Assembly: GCF_031157275.1 (NCBI RefSeq)
Contig: NZ_JAVIFW010000003.1
Location: 310,001 to 374,000, forward strand
Length of the DNA: 64,000 bases
Direction of reading: 5' to 3'
From: Streptomyces sp. LHD-70
Lineage (GTDB): Bacteria > Actinomycetota > Actinomycetes > Streptomycetales > Streptomycetaceae
The translations under genes and the position numbers were made by a program. The notes beneath the pieces were generated by a model. The model ran no database searches, was not told the DNA's origin, and worked only from the letters and a program-made list of their open reading frames with translations. Positions 27,401 to 34,929 of this stretch are shown one piece after another. Positions within the stretch are counted from its first letter, which is position 1. Every line of letters starts with the position of its first letter.

Positions 27401-27599
27401 CCGCGCCGGCGCCCCGGACGGCAAGCTCCTGGCGACCACTCCGGTCCCGAACACGGGCGGCTGGGACACCTATCAGGAGACGCCCGCGGTCCCCGTCGAA
27501 GCCCTGTCCGGCGGCGGCCACAAGCTGTACCTGGTCTTCACGTCACCGCAGGACAACGCCTTCGACGTGGACGCGGTGCAGTTCCACAGCGGTACGTGA
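24471..27599 (+). CDS. Secreted ThuA / sugar dehydrogenase / PKD / CBM6 fusion protein
   Basis: A 1042-residue exported multidomain protein. A signal peptide covers residues 1-35 (LLAALALALTALPATAAG). A ThuA-like glutamine-amidotransferase-fold domain covers about 40-270 (FRALLFTKAVGYVHDSIPAG, GKGVVALHN). A six-bladed soluble glucose-dehydrogenase-type propeller covers about 285-710 (GEDGLVGLELDPKF, MGFRNPFRFTVDP). A PKD domain covers about 720-805 (WDFDGDGTFD). A C-terminal carbohydrate-binding CBM6-like domain covers about 910-1042 (GDWIAFDPMSL, ending FDVDAVQFHSG). AGAGAGGA lies before the ATG. It follows the epimerase by 71 bases. ThuA proteins act in keto-sugar metabolism, so the protein may oxidise and process glycosides outside the cell. 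Confidence 0.9.
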   Translation: MGRHPRALPKRIRRTLLTLLAALALALTALPATAAGKAPEFRALLFTKAVGYVHDSIPAGIQMFKEEAEDNNFEVVQTDDATVFADDKLKDFDVIVMLQNSGMVWDTDAQKEAIQDYVRSGKGVVALHNTLDMGVEEEFPWWDETINAGAHMPAHSPGVLKGTAKVADRVHPSTKGLPERWERPEEWYNFDRNPRGEVHVLVTADETTYDPGGSAMGADHPISWCRTTEGGKVWATAMGHDKASYSEAYFREHVIGGVKWAAGKAKGDCGGTVWNGYEKITLDDNTADPMELDVAADGKVFYAQRNGEVKIFDPASHQTTSAGQLDVYTGGEDGLVGLELDPKFKDNHWIYLYYAPAGSKDDINRLSRFTVKDGKLDKASEKQLIDVPAYRDRTFPEPGHTGGAVEFGPDRTLYLSTGDDVPPNLDPNWQGYAPLDWREGKHMLDAARTAGNTNDLRGKILRIKPKDDGGYSIPKGNLFAEGTDKTRAEIYAMGFRNPFRFTVDPKTGYVHVSDYGPDRGAPTTDRGPEGLVEYNVIKKPGNYGWPFCHGNNQAYAPYNPDTQEVGAKFDCANPTNPSPNNTGLKDLPQLVQPEIWYGYGESKEFPEMGSGGSAPMSGPVYHYDAKNPSKTKFPAYFEGASFFYEWARNSVKEIRFDQDEKLLKINDFMDSVKFNKPMDMTFGPDGSLYVLEWGSEFGGGNNDSGLYRIDYAQGQRSPLAKAKASATNGPTPLKVDFSSEGTSDPDGDALTLAWDFDGDGTFDSTEANPSHTYTTKGDFTAQLKVTDSTGKTGFANIPITAGNTAPTVKVETPLDGKLITFGDKIPYKVTVTDPEDGTVDCSKVTVNPALGHDDHEHPTTDIPGCEGTVDTGDLGGHPEGADLTYVLNAKYTDQGAEGTSALTGYGRSVLQPRHKQAEYRDDQSGTRIVSQAGAENGKRIGDISNGDWIAFDPMSLDGVDQVSYKLSSPYGVGAIELRAGAPDGKLLATTPVPNTGGWDTYQETPAVPVEALSGGGHKLYLVFTSPQDNAFDVDAVQFHSGT

Positions 27600-27616
27600 C
27601 CGACACCTGACGGCAC

Positions 27617-27783
27617 CAGGGCCCGTCTCCCCGATCTTTGCGGGTCCGCGACGCCTGGCACGGCACCTCGCCGCACGCCCGAATCACCCAAGTACGTCCA
27701 GTACGAGGGCGATCCGGGCGCACGCCGATGCACCGCACCAGACGCCGCGGGCTGATCCGCAAAGATCAGGCAGACGGGCCCTG
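27617..27783 (-). mobile_element. Palindromic MITE-like element, copy 2
   Basis: A 167-base element with near-perfect 27-base terminal inverted repeats. They begin CAGGGCCCGTCT and share GATCTTTGCGG, the motif also seen in copy 1. The interior is itself an imperfect palindrome of about 31-base arms (CGACGCCTGGCACGG against CCGCACCAGACGCCGC) around AAGTACGTCCAGTACGA. It encodes nothing. It separates the sugar-dehydrogenase gene from a sensor-kinase fragment whose 5' part is missing. Confidence 0.88.
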
Positions 27784-28200
27784 GCCGCCGAACGCGCCAC
27801 CAGCAGCGCCCGCGCCCTGTCCGCCCAGGAGGACGAGCGCAGCCGGGTCGCGCGCGAACTGCACGACGAGGTGGGCCAGACCCTCACGGCCGTCCTGCTC
27901 CAGTTGAAGCACACCGCCGACCAGGCCCCCGAGCCGCTCCGCGAGGAACTGCGCCAGGCCCAGGAGGCCACGCGGGCCGGGCTCGACGAGATCCGCCGGA
28001 TCGCCCGCCGGACGCTGCGCCTGCTCGTCCGGGACGACGGCCGCGGCATCGGCACGGCCGAGGAGGGCGCGGGCATCCAGGGCATGCGCGAACGCGCCCT
28101 GCTGATCGGCGCGGGCCTGCATGTGGGGGCGTGCACCCACGGAGGTACGGAGGTGCGCCTCGACGTGGTGATTCCCCTGACCCGCCCCTTCGGCGACTGA
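27784..28200 (+). pseudogene. Two-component sensor kinase remnant (HisKA_3 type)
   Basis: An open frame without a start, truncated on its 5' side exactly at the palindromic element. It encodes a NarL-type kinase dimerisation helix with the phospho-acceptor His (RVARELHDEVGQTLTAVLLQ) and then jumps from RRIARRTL straight to RLLVRDDGRGIG. Intact kinases have about 60-70 more residues here, including the ATP-binding N box. The end (GIQGMRERALLIGAGLHVG) is normal. Sensor region, start codon and most of the HATPase are gone, so it cannot be a kinase. Confidence 0.85.
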
Positions 28201-28210
28201 GGCGACTGAA

Positions 28211-28248
28211 GACAGGGGTGCCGGGGCCTGAGCCCCGACACCCCTGTC
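28211..28248. terminator. Terminator hairpin
   Basis: 17-base stem GACAGGGGTGCCGGGGC / GCCCCGACACCCCTGTC with one mismatch and a 4-base loop. It lies between the kinase remnant and the convergent phosphotransferase gene and could serve both strands. Confidence 0.8.
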
Positions 28249-28253
28249 CTCCC

Positions 28254-29384
28254 TCAGCGAGTGCCGACCGCCGCGCGCACCGCCCTGCGGGCCAGCGCGC
28301 AGTCGTCGTGCAGCCGCCGCAGAAGCAGCCGCTGCTCCTCGCCGGACGGCGCAGCACCGGCTTGGGCCTGACCCGGTGCTGCCGGGGTCTGGTCGTGCAT
28401 GGCGCGCTGCACGGCCGTCTCGTACATGCGGATCTCCCGGGTGAGGACCAGCATCAGGTTCACCAGGAACGCGTCCCGCGCCGCCGGGCCCGCGGACTGG
28501 GCGAGCTGGCTGATCTGACGGCGTGCCAGGGGGGCGTCACCGAGACAGGACCAGAGCGTCGCCAGGTCGTACCCCGGCAGGTACCAGCCCGCGTGCTCCC
28601 AGTCGACGAGGACCGGGCCCGCCGGGGAGAGCAGGACGTTCTGCAGCAGCGCGTCGCCGTGGCAGAACTGGCCCATGCCGCTGGGGCCCGCGGAGACCGC
28701 GATGCCGTGCAGCAGCTTCTGCAGGTCGCCCAGGTCCCGGTCGGTGAGCAGACCCAGCTCGTGGTAGCGCGAGATCCGCGAGCCGTAGTCCAGCGGGGCG
28801 TCGAACATCCCCGCCGGCGGCCGCCAGGCGTTGAGCCGGCAGATCGCGCCGAGCGCCGCACGGATGTCCGCGCGCGGCGGCGCCTCCACCGGGTGCCGCT
28901 GCACGGCCGCGACCCTTCCCGGCATCCGCTCGATCACCAGCGTGCCGCCCACCGGGTCGGCGGCGATGAGCCGCGGCGCACGTACCGGCGGACGGTGCCG
29001 GACGAACGCGCGGTATGAAGCTATTTCGTGCTGGAGCCGCTCCGACCACGCGGGGGAGTGGTCCAGTAAGCACTTGGCGACCGCGGTGGACCGTCCGGTC
29101 GTACCGACCAGGAGTACGGAGCGTCCGCTGCGCCGCAGCACCTGCACCGGGTTGAACTCCGGGCAGATCCGCAGCACGGACGCGATGGCCGTGCGCAACT
29201 GCGCGCCCTGGGCGCCGGACAGGTCGAGTCTGCCGCTGAGGGGTTGCGTGCCGGGGGCCGGGCGGCGCATCCGGCCGCCTATGGCGGGGACCGCCTGCCG
29301 GGACGGTGCCAAGTACGGACCGCTGCCCTGACGGTGGGCCTGCGGCCGGGGCGGAGCGGACACGGAGGACGATGCTGCGTACAT
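28254..29384 (-). CDS. Aminoglycoside phosphotransferase-like (APH) protein
   Basis: A 376-residue kinase-fold protein. The N-lobe has VAKCLLDHS (Lys) and later [24 protein letters not shown] hinge residues. The catalytic loop is [13 protein letters not shown] (HGDxxxxN) and the metal motif is [10 protein letters not shown], the Asp-Trp-Glu form usual for small-molecule kinases. The ATG at 29384 is chosen because the upstream frame lacks conserved residues; its ribosome site is weak. The substrate is unknown and resistance need not be implied. It is divergent from an HTH/TPR regulator, 232 bases between starts. Confidence 0.82.
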   Translation of the reverse strand: MYAASSSVSAPPRPQAHRQGSGPYLAPSRQAVPAIGGRMRRPAPGTQPLSGRLDLSGAQGAQLRTAIASVLRICPEFNPVQVLRRSGRSVLLVGTTGRSTAVAKCLLDHSPAWSERLQHEIASYRAFVRHRPPVRAPRLIAADPVGGTLVIERMPGRVAAVQRHPVEAPPRADIRAALGAICRLNAWRPPAGMFDAPLDYGSRISRYHELGLLTDRDLGDLQKLLHGIAVSAGPSGMGQFCHGDALLQNVLLSPAGPVLVDWEHAGWYLPGYDLATLWSCLGDAPLARRQISQLAQSAGPAARDAFLVNLMLVLTREIRMYETAVQRAMHDQTPAAPGQAQAGAAPSGEEQRLLLRRLHDDCALARRAVRAAVGTR

Positions 29385-29616
29385 GGGCGAGACAGATCCC
29401 TTCGTGTGCCGACGAGTCACATACGCCACCCGCCCGGCTGCAGTGCAGCACCCTGGGGAGTGCGGTACGACCGCCGGGGCGGGGTGGCGCATATCTACCT
29501 GACACCTCCCGGCGCCTGGCACACCATGTGGCGCACCCTGGCGAACCCTGGCGAATAGTCGCACCGCATCTGACAGGCGGTTACTGTCAACTCAGCCGAG
29601 AACCTGGGGGCTTGAC

Positions 29617-31113
29617 GTGAGCAGCGAACCCAACACTCGCCTGCAAGACCTGTTCGGCCTGGCCGGCTGGTCCAAGGGCGAACTGGCGAGACTCGTGAAC
29701 CGGCAGGCGGCGGCCATGGGCCATCCGCAGCTGGCGACCGACACCTCGCGGGTGCGGCGCTGGATCGACATGGGAGAGATCCCGCGCGATCCCGTACCGC
29801 GGGTCCTGGCGGCCCTGTTCACCGAGCGACTCGGCCGTGTCGTGACCATCGAGGACCTCGGTCTGGTCCGGCACGGGCGTACGGGAAAGAGGCAGAGCAA
29901 GGGGCAGCAGGACAACCCCGACGGACTGCCTTGGGCGCCCGAGCGGACTGCTGCGGTCCTCACCGAATTCACGGGAATGGACCTCATGCTCAACCGACGC
30001 GGCTTGGTGGGCGCGGGCGCCGCGCTCGCCGCGGGATCCGCACTCAGCAGCGCCATGCACGACTGGCTGCACACCGACCCGGCCCTGACCGCCGACGCAC
30101 CCCGCTCCCACGACCCCCTGCATGCCGACCCCGCTGGGTACGACCGGTACGAGGCCGCCCCCATCGGGTCGCAGGAGATCGAGGAGCTGGAGCGTTCGGT
30201 GGAGGTGTTCCGCGCCTGGGACGCCTCCCGTGGCGGCGGGCTGCAACGCAAGGCCGTGGTGGGCCAGTTGAACGAGGTGGGCGGCATGCTCGCCTACCAC
30301 CACCCCGACCATCTCCAGCGGCGCCTGTGGGGCGTCGCCGCCAACCTCGCGGTCCTCGCGGGCTGGATGTCGCACGACGTGGGCCTGGAGCCCACCGCCC
30401 AGAAGTACTTCGTGATCGCCGCGCACGCGGCCCGCGAAGGCGGCGACCGGCCGCGCGCCGCCGAGGCGCTCTCCCGGGGCGCCCGCCAGATGGTGCACCT
30501 GGGCCGGCCCGACGACGCCCTGGACCTGATGAAGCTCGCCAAGTCCGGCTCGGGCGACCAAGTCCTGCCGCGCACCCAGGCGATGCTGCACACCATCGAG
30601 GCCTGGGCGCAGGCCGCCATGGGCAAGGGCCAGGCGATGCGGCGCACCCTCGGCGAGGCGGAGGAACTCTTCGTCTCGGACAAGGGCGATGTGCCGCCGC
30701 CGAGTTGGATGCAGATGTTCGACGAGGCCGACATGCACGGCATGCAGGCCCTGGCGTACCGCACGCTCGCCGAGCACGACCCCGGCGCCTCAAGCATCGC
30801 CCAACGGCACGCCAAGGAAGCCCTGGAGCTGCGGGTCGGCGGGCGGCAGCGCTCGAAGATCTTCGACTACATCTCGCTGGCCTCCGCCTGCTTCATCGCC
30901 GACGACCCGGAGCAGGCCGACCGGTACGCACGCCTGGCCCTGGTGTCCATGGGCGAGACCTCCTCGCACCGCACCTGGGACCGGCTGCGCGAGATGTACC
31001 GGCTCACCGGCCAGTACGCCTCGTACCCGAAGATCCAGGATCTGCGCGAGGAGATCGAACTCGCCCTGCCCAAGGTCCAGTCGAAGGGGAAGGGCAAGAG
31101 CATGAGGGCATGA
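29617..31113 (+). CDS. HTH/TPR regulatory protein (Streptomyces developmental-regulator type)
   Basis: A 498-residue protein with an N-terminal helix-turn-helix-like region (LFGLAGWSKGELARLVNRQA, then RVRRWIDMGEIPRDPVPRVL). A Tat-like RRGLVGAGAALAAGSAL hydrophobic stretch follows at about 128-150. The C-terminal half consists of TPR-like helical repeats (AHAAREGGDRPRAAEALSRG; YARLALVSMGE). This architecture is shared by Streptomyces regulators such as NsdA-like proteins that repress differentiation and antibiotic production; whether this is the orthologue cannot be decided here. The GTG at 29617 has a GGGGG-type site. It is convergent with a PP2C phosphatase. Confidence 0.75.
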   Translation: MSSEPNTRLQDLFGLAGWSKGELARLVNRQAAAMGHPQLATDTSRVRRWIDMGEIPRDPVPRVLAALFTERLGRVVTIEDLGLVRHGRTGKRQSKGQQDNPDGLPWAPERTAAVLTEFTGMDLMLNRRGLVGAGAALAAGSALSSAMHDWLHTDPALTADAPRSHDPLHADPAGYDRYEAAPIGSQEIEELERSVEVFRAWDASRGGGLQRKAVVGQLNEVGGMLAYHHPDHLQRRLWGVAANLAVLAGWMSHDVGLEPTAQKYFVIAAHAAREGGDRPRAAEALSRGARQMVHLGRPDDALDLMKLAKSGSGDQVLPRTQAMLHTIEAWAQAAMGKGQAMRRTLGEAEELFVSDKGDVPPPSWMQMFDEADMHGMQALAYRTLAEHDPGASSIAQRHAKEALELRVGGRQRSKIFDYISLASACFIADDPEQADRYARLALVSMGETSSHRTWDRLREMYRLTGQYASYPKIQDLREEIELALPKVQSKGKGKSMRA

Positions 31114-31239
31114 CGACCCTTGACGGTCGGCCGGACTGCGGGGCCTCGTCTGCCGGGTGGCCGTTCGTCGCCGGGTGCGGGCCCGTGGCCCGTCCTCGCG
31201 CCCACGCGGCGCCAGCCGCACATCGACACAGCCCCGCAC

Positions 31240-31261
31240 CCCTGAGGGCGCCCCCTCAGGG
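31240..31261. terminator. Terminator hairpin between convergent genes
   Basis: CCCTGAGGG / CCCTCAGGG stem with a 4-base loop. A second CCCTCAGGGCG copy at 31267-31277 runs into the last codons of the phosphatase gene. Confidence 0.55.
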
Positions 31262-31269
31262 CGTTCCCC

Positions 31270-32706
31270 TCAGGGCGCCCCGATCCTCGCGACCAGTACG
31301 CACGCGTCGTCCTCGCGCTCGGCCTGTCCGAACTCCTCGACGACCGTGCGTACGCAGTCCTGCGCGCCGCGCGCCCCGGCGAACCGGGGGGCCAGGCCCA
31401 GGAGGCGCTCGGCGCCCGCGGTGCCGTCACGTCCGGGCACGAGGCCGTCGGTGTGGAGCAGCAGCAGATCGCCGATCTCCAGGCGCTCTTCGGCCTGTTC
31501 GTACACCGCGCCCGAGGTGGCGCCCAGAAGCACTCCGTCCGGCGGTGTCAGCGCGCGCCCCGTCCCTCCGCGGAACAGCAGGGGGGCGGGGTGCCCGGCC
31601 TGCGCCCAGGTGAGCGTGCGGTGCACCGGGTTGTACCGGCAGCACACCGCGCTGCCCAGGGCGGGCTGCACGGCGGTGTCCAGCATCTGGTTGAGGTGGC
31701 CGAGCAGCGGTCCTGGCTGTGAACCGGCGATCGCCATCCCGCGCAGCGCGCCGAGCAGCATCGCCATGCCGGAGGTGACGGTGACGCCGTGCCCGGTGAG
31801 GTCGCCGACGCTCAACAGGGCGTCACCGTCCGGGAGTTGCAGGGCGTCGTACCAGTCGCCGCCGATCAGCGCGCTGGAGGAGGACGGCAGATAGTGCGCC
31901 GCCAGGTCCAGGGCCGCGGGGCTGCCGTGCGGGAAGCGGAGCGAGCCGCGCCAGGGCGGCAGCACGGCTTCCTGCAGCTCCACGGCGACGCGGTGCTCGG
32001 TCTGCGCCAGCTGCTGCTGGCGCTGCAGGGACTCCTGGCTCTCGCGCACCGCGAGCTGGCTGCGGCGCAGTTCGCTGACGTCCCGCAGGACGGCCCACAT
32101 CGACGCGGTCATGCCGTTGGCGTCGAGTACGGGCTCGCCCATCATGTGCACGGTGCGCACGTCGCCGTCGGGGCGGACGATCCGGAACTCGCCGTCGATG
32201 GGCCGCCCGTCGACGAGGCAGTCCGTCACCATCGTGGTGAGCAGGCGCTGGTCCTCCGCGTGCACGAGGGCGGGGAGTTCGTCGAGTGTGAGGGGCTGCT
32301 TGGCCTGGTCCCAGCCGAATATGGCGTAGAGCTCGCCGGACCAGGTGACCTCGTCCGTCAGGAGGTTCCACTCGGCGCTGCCGACCCTGCTGAGCAGGGA
32401 TCCGCGCTGCGGTTCGGGCCGCGACGGGGTGGCCACGGCTGCCTGGCGGCCGTCCTGCAGGGAGTCGGCCGGGACGCCGGCGCGCAGCTGGCCCAAGTGG
32501 GTGTTGAGGTCGTCGAGTTGGTGCACGGCGAGTTCGCACAGGGCGCGCTGCCAGCGGCCCCGCGGGTCCATGGCGTCGGGCACGGTGTCGCGGCGCACGG
32601 CGTCCACGTCCCCGCGAAGGCGCTGCGTCTGGGAGATGAGCGCGTCGACCGTGCCGCGCTCGGGCGGCTGAGGTGCGGGGCGGTCCGCAAAGAGAGGGGA
32701 CGGCAT
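31270..32706 (-). CDS. PAS domain PP2C-type (SpoIIE) serine phosphatase
   Basis: A 478-residue cytosolic signalling phosphatase. A PAS domain sits at about residues 105-215 (AEWNLLTDEVTWSGELYAIF, FRIVRPDGDVRTVHMMGEP). A coiled coil follows (VRESQESLQRQQQLAQTEHR). The SpoIIE phosphatase covers about 240-478 with metal motifs IGGDWYDAL, SVGDLTGHG, ALLFRGG-type loops and LLLHTDGLV. It probably dephosphorylates an anti-anti-sigma factor. The ATG at 32706 has CGGAG 8 bases upstream; in-frame codons further upstream look non-coding. No sigma-factor partner is adjacent, so the target is unknown. Confidence 0.87.
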   Translation of the reverse strand: MPSPLFADRPAPQPPERGTVDALISQTQRLRGDVDAVRRDTVPDAMDPRGRWQRALCELAVHQLDDLNTHLGQLRAGVPADSLQDGRQAAVATPSRPEPQRGSLLSRVGSAEWNLLTDEVTWSGELYAIFGWDQAKQPLTLDELPALVHAEDQRLLTTMVTDCLVDGRPIDGEFRIVRPDGDVRTVHMMGEPVLDANGMTASMWAVLRDVSELRRSQLAVRESQESLQRQQQLAQTEHRVAVELQEAVLPPWRGSLRFPHGSPAALDLAAHYLPSSSSALIGGDWYDALQLPDGDALLSVGDLTGHGVTVTSGMAMLLGALRGMAIAGSQPGPLLGHLNQMLDTAVQPALGSAVCCRYNPVHRTLTWAQAGHPAPLLFRGGTGRALTPPDGVLLGATSGAVYEQAEERLEIGDLLLLHTDGLVPGRDGTAGAERLLGLAPRFAGARGAQDCVRTVVEEFGQAEREDDACVLVARIGAP

Positions 32707-32902
32707 GACGTACTCCGATGCAGGCGCGGTGCGACCAAGGCTGACGGAAGAGCCGGTTACGACTGTTGCACAGGCAGCCATGCCCCGTAAGGGATTTGGC
32801 AACACACGATCCGGTGGTGCTGTCGGCATATGCCGGTGTCCTCGCATGTGTCTTGTCCCGATTCGCGCGGTTTGCCGGGCGCTTTATGGTGTTGCGCAGG
32901 GC

Positions 32903-32935
32903 CCTCAACTGTGCCTGACGGTGCGGTAGTTGAGG
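32903..32935. terminator. Hairpin downstream of the reductase gene
   Basis: CCTCAACT / AGTTGAGG inverted repeat with a 17-base loop in the 280-base gap between the reductase stop and the phosphatase start. It is on the 3' side of the minus-strand reductase gene and is a plausible terminator. Confidence 0.45.
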
Positions 32936-32986
32936 CCGAAAATCGCCGTTTGCCCCGGGCGGGCGACGCGCCGGGGCGGATCCGGT

Positions 32987-33547
32987 TCAGCTGCGGGGCG
33001 CGTACCGCAGAAACGTCGTGCCGCCCGCGAAGCGGCGCTCTTCCAGCAGTTCGAGGCCGCTGCGGAACCCGGCGGGAAAGGCCCGCTTGCCGCCGCCGAC
33101 CAGGCAGGGGACGAGGAACACCCGGCACTCGTCGACGAGCCCCGCGGCGAAGGCGTGCCGGGCCAGTTCGGGCCCGCCGACGGCGAGGTCGCGGGTGGCC
33201 GACTCCTTGAGCCGCGCGACCGCCCCGGGGTCGAATTCGCGCTCGATCCGGGTGCGCGCGGTCGAGACCTCGCGCAGGGTCCGGGAGTACACGATCTTGT
33301 CGGCTTCGAGCCACTGCCGCGCGAAGTCCACCGCCACGGGTGGCTGACCGGGCTCGTCGAGGACGGTCTCCCAGAACTGCAGCACCCCGTACATGCGCCG
33401 GCCGAGGAGTTGGGTGCCGACCGAGCGCTCCTGGTCGTTGATGAACGCGTGCACCTCGTCGTCGGGCGCGGCCCAGTCGAAGGAGCCGTCCTCGTCGGCG
33501 ATGAAACCGTCGAGCGAGGTGATCACGGTGTACAGCAGACGTGCCAC
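32987..33547 (-). CDS. Dihydrofolate-reductase-fold (RibD C-terminal family) protein
   Basis: A 186-residue single-domain reductase of the DfrA/RibD_C family. It begins LLYTVITSLDGFIAD, contains LLGRRMYGVLQFWE and DLAVGGPELARHAFAAGLVDE, and ends with the typical FLRYAP strand. Members reduce pteridine-like substrates with NADPH but most are uncharacterised. The GTG at 33547 has GGAGGA upstream. It stands between a phosphatase and a lactonase on the same strand; 73 bases separate it from the lactonase, so co-transcription is possible. Confidence 0.85.
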   Translation of the reverse strand: MARLLYTVITSLDGFIADEDGSFDWAAPDDEVHAFINDQERSVGTQLLGRRMYGVLQFWETVLDEPGQPPVAVDFARQWLEADKIVYSRTLREVSTARTRIEREFDPGAVARLKESATRDLAVGGPELARHAFAAGLVDECRVFLVPCLVGGGKRAFPAGFRSGLELLEERRFAGGTTFLRYAPRS

Positions 33548-33620
33548 GGGTCCTCCGGTCGTCCGGCGGGGTGCGTACGTCCATTGTGGCGCCGCCGGGC
33601 GGTGAGCACCCGTCGTCCCG

Positions 33621-34829
33621 TCACAGCGGCAGCGCGCACACCGCCCCGGGGGAGGCGAAGCCCTCGCCGACGGGCCGCAGCGCGCCGTCGGCCGGGTCGA
33701 CCGTGAAGGTGCTGACCGTGCCGGAGCGCTGGTTGGCGGCGAAGAGGAGGGTGCCGTCGGGGGAGAGGGCGATGTGGCGGGGGAAGTCGCCGCCCACGGG
33801 GACCGTGTCGAGCAGCCGCAGGCGGGCGCCGCCGGACTCGATCCGGTACCGGGTGAGGCTGTTGTGGCCGCGGTTGGCGAGGTAGGCGTAGGAGCCGTCG
33901 GGGGTGACCGCGAACATCGCCGGATGGCTGGTGCCGGACCCGGTGCCGGTCTCCTGCGGCTCGCCCGGCGTGAGGCGGCCGCTCGCCGGGTCGTACGCGC
34001 AGACGACCGCGGTGTTGTCGAGCTCGGCGGCGACGTACGCGTACCGCCCCGAGGGGTGGAACGTGAGGTGCCGGGGGCCCGCGCCGGGCCGGAACGCGGC
34101 CGATGCGACGCGGGTCAGGGTGCCCGCCGACGGGTCGAGCCGGTACGTGTAGACGGTGTCCGTGCCGAGGTCGGTGGCGAGCAGATGGCCGCCGTCGGGG
34201 GCGGTGAGGAACTGGTGGGCGTGCGGCCCCTGCTGCCCGGGGCCCGGCGGCGGGCTGTCGTGGGTGACGAGGTCGGCGCGCTCGCCGAGGGCGCCGGACG
34301 CGTCGATCGGGTGGACGGCGACGCTCCCCGAGCCGTAGTGGGCGCTGAGCAGCCACTTTCCGCTCGGGTGCACCGACAGGTGGCAGGGGGCGGCGCCGCC
34401 GCTGTCGCGCCGCCCGATCACCTCGTGCGGGCCGCCCGGCCGGAAGCGGATCGCGGTCAGACCGCCCTGCTCCTGCTCGTTCACCGCGTAGTACGTCCGC
34501 CCGTCCGGGTGGACCGCCAGATACGACGGGTCGTCGATGCCGGTGAGGGTCTCGCCCTCGGTGATCGTCCCGTCGGCCGGGTCGTACGAGGTCACGCCGA
34601 TGCCCTTGCCGCCGGCCCCGGCCGAGGTGTACGTGCCGATGAGGAGGGGGCGCGGGCCGGTCTTCTCGCGGCGGGGCGGCGCGGGCTGCGGGCGGCGCTG
34701 CGACGGCGGGGGCGCGGGCGGGGCGCTCGCCGCGGACAGTGTGGCCAGGGCGCCCACGGCCGAGAGCGCGCCGAGGAAGCGACGCCGGCCGGGGCTGCCC
34801 GTGGGGGTGGGAGGTGTGGGGCCATCCAT
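33621..34829 (-). CDS. Tat-exported seven-bladed lactonase (6-phosphogluconolactonase-like)
   Basis: A 402-residue beta-propeller. The N-terminus has a twin-arginine signal (GRRRFLGALSAVGALATLSA), so it is probably exported folded. The propeller begins at LLIGTYTSAGAGGKGIGV and includes the family features PCHLSVHPSGKWLLSAHYG, GPHAHQFLTAPDG, GPRHLTFHPSGRYAYV and FPRHIALSPDG. Lactonase-family members hydrolyse sugar lactones; an exported form would act on products of extracellular sugar oxidation. The ATG at 34829 opens the signal peptide. Confidence 0.88.
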   Translation of the reverse strand: MDGPTPPTPTGSPGRRRFLGALSAVGALATLSAASAPPAPPPSQRRPQPAPPRREKTGPRPLLIGTYTSAGAGGKGIGVTSYDPADGTITEGETLTGIDDPSYLAVHPDGRTYYAVNEQEQGGLTAIRFRPGGPHEVIGRRDSGGAAPCHLSVHPSGKWLLSAHYGSGSVAVHPIDASGALGERADLVTHDSPPPGPGQQGPHAHQFLTAPDGGHLLATDLGTDTVYTYRLDPSAGTLTRVASAAFRPGAGPRHLTFHPSGRYAYVAAELDNTAVVCAYDPASGRLTPGEPQETGTGSGTSHPAMFAVTPDGSYAYLANRGHNSLTRYRIESGGARLRLLDTVPVGGDFPRHIALSPDGTLLFAANQRSGTVSTFTVDPADGALRPVGEGFASPGAVCALPL

Positions 34830-34929
34830 GGGGACACAGTGACGGGTGTGGCTCACGCCCGGCAAGTACCGCAATTCGAATTGCACGCTCCGCAACGGGA
34901 GTTGGGGTACCCGGGGTCGGTCCGCTGCC

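Noticed and set aside
23862..27521. Very long open frame (about 1200 codons) on the minus strand opposite the ThuA fusion gene
   Set aside because: High-GC antisense shadow; it is rich in Val/Gly/Ala/Arg runs, shows no domain and the opposite strand has clear domains and a ribosome site.
28254..29384. Aminoglycoside resistance gene
   Set aside because: Only the generic kinase-fold motifs HGDxxxxN and DWE are present; no feature defines aminoglycoside specificity.
32707..32847. Longer phosphatase N-terminus in the same frame
   Set aside because: The additional codons lack conserved features and the ATG at 32706 has a good ribosome site.
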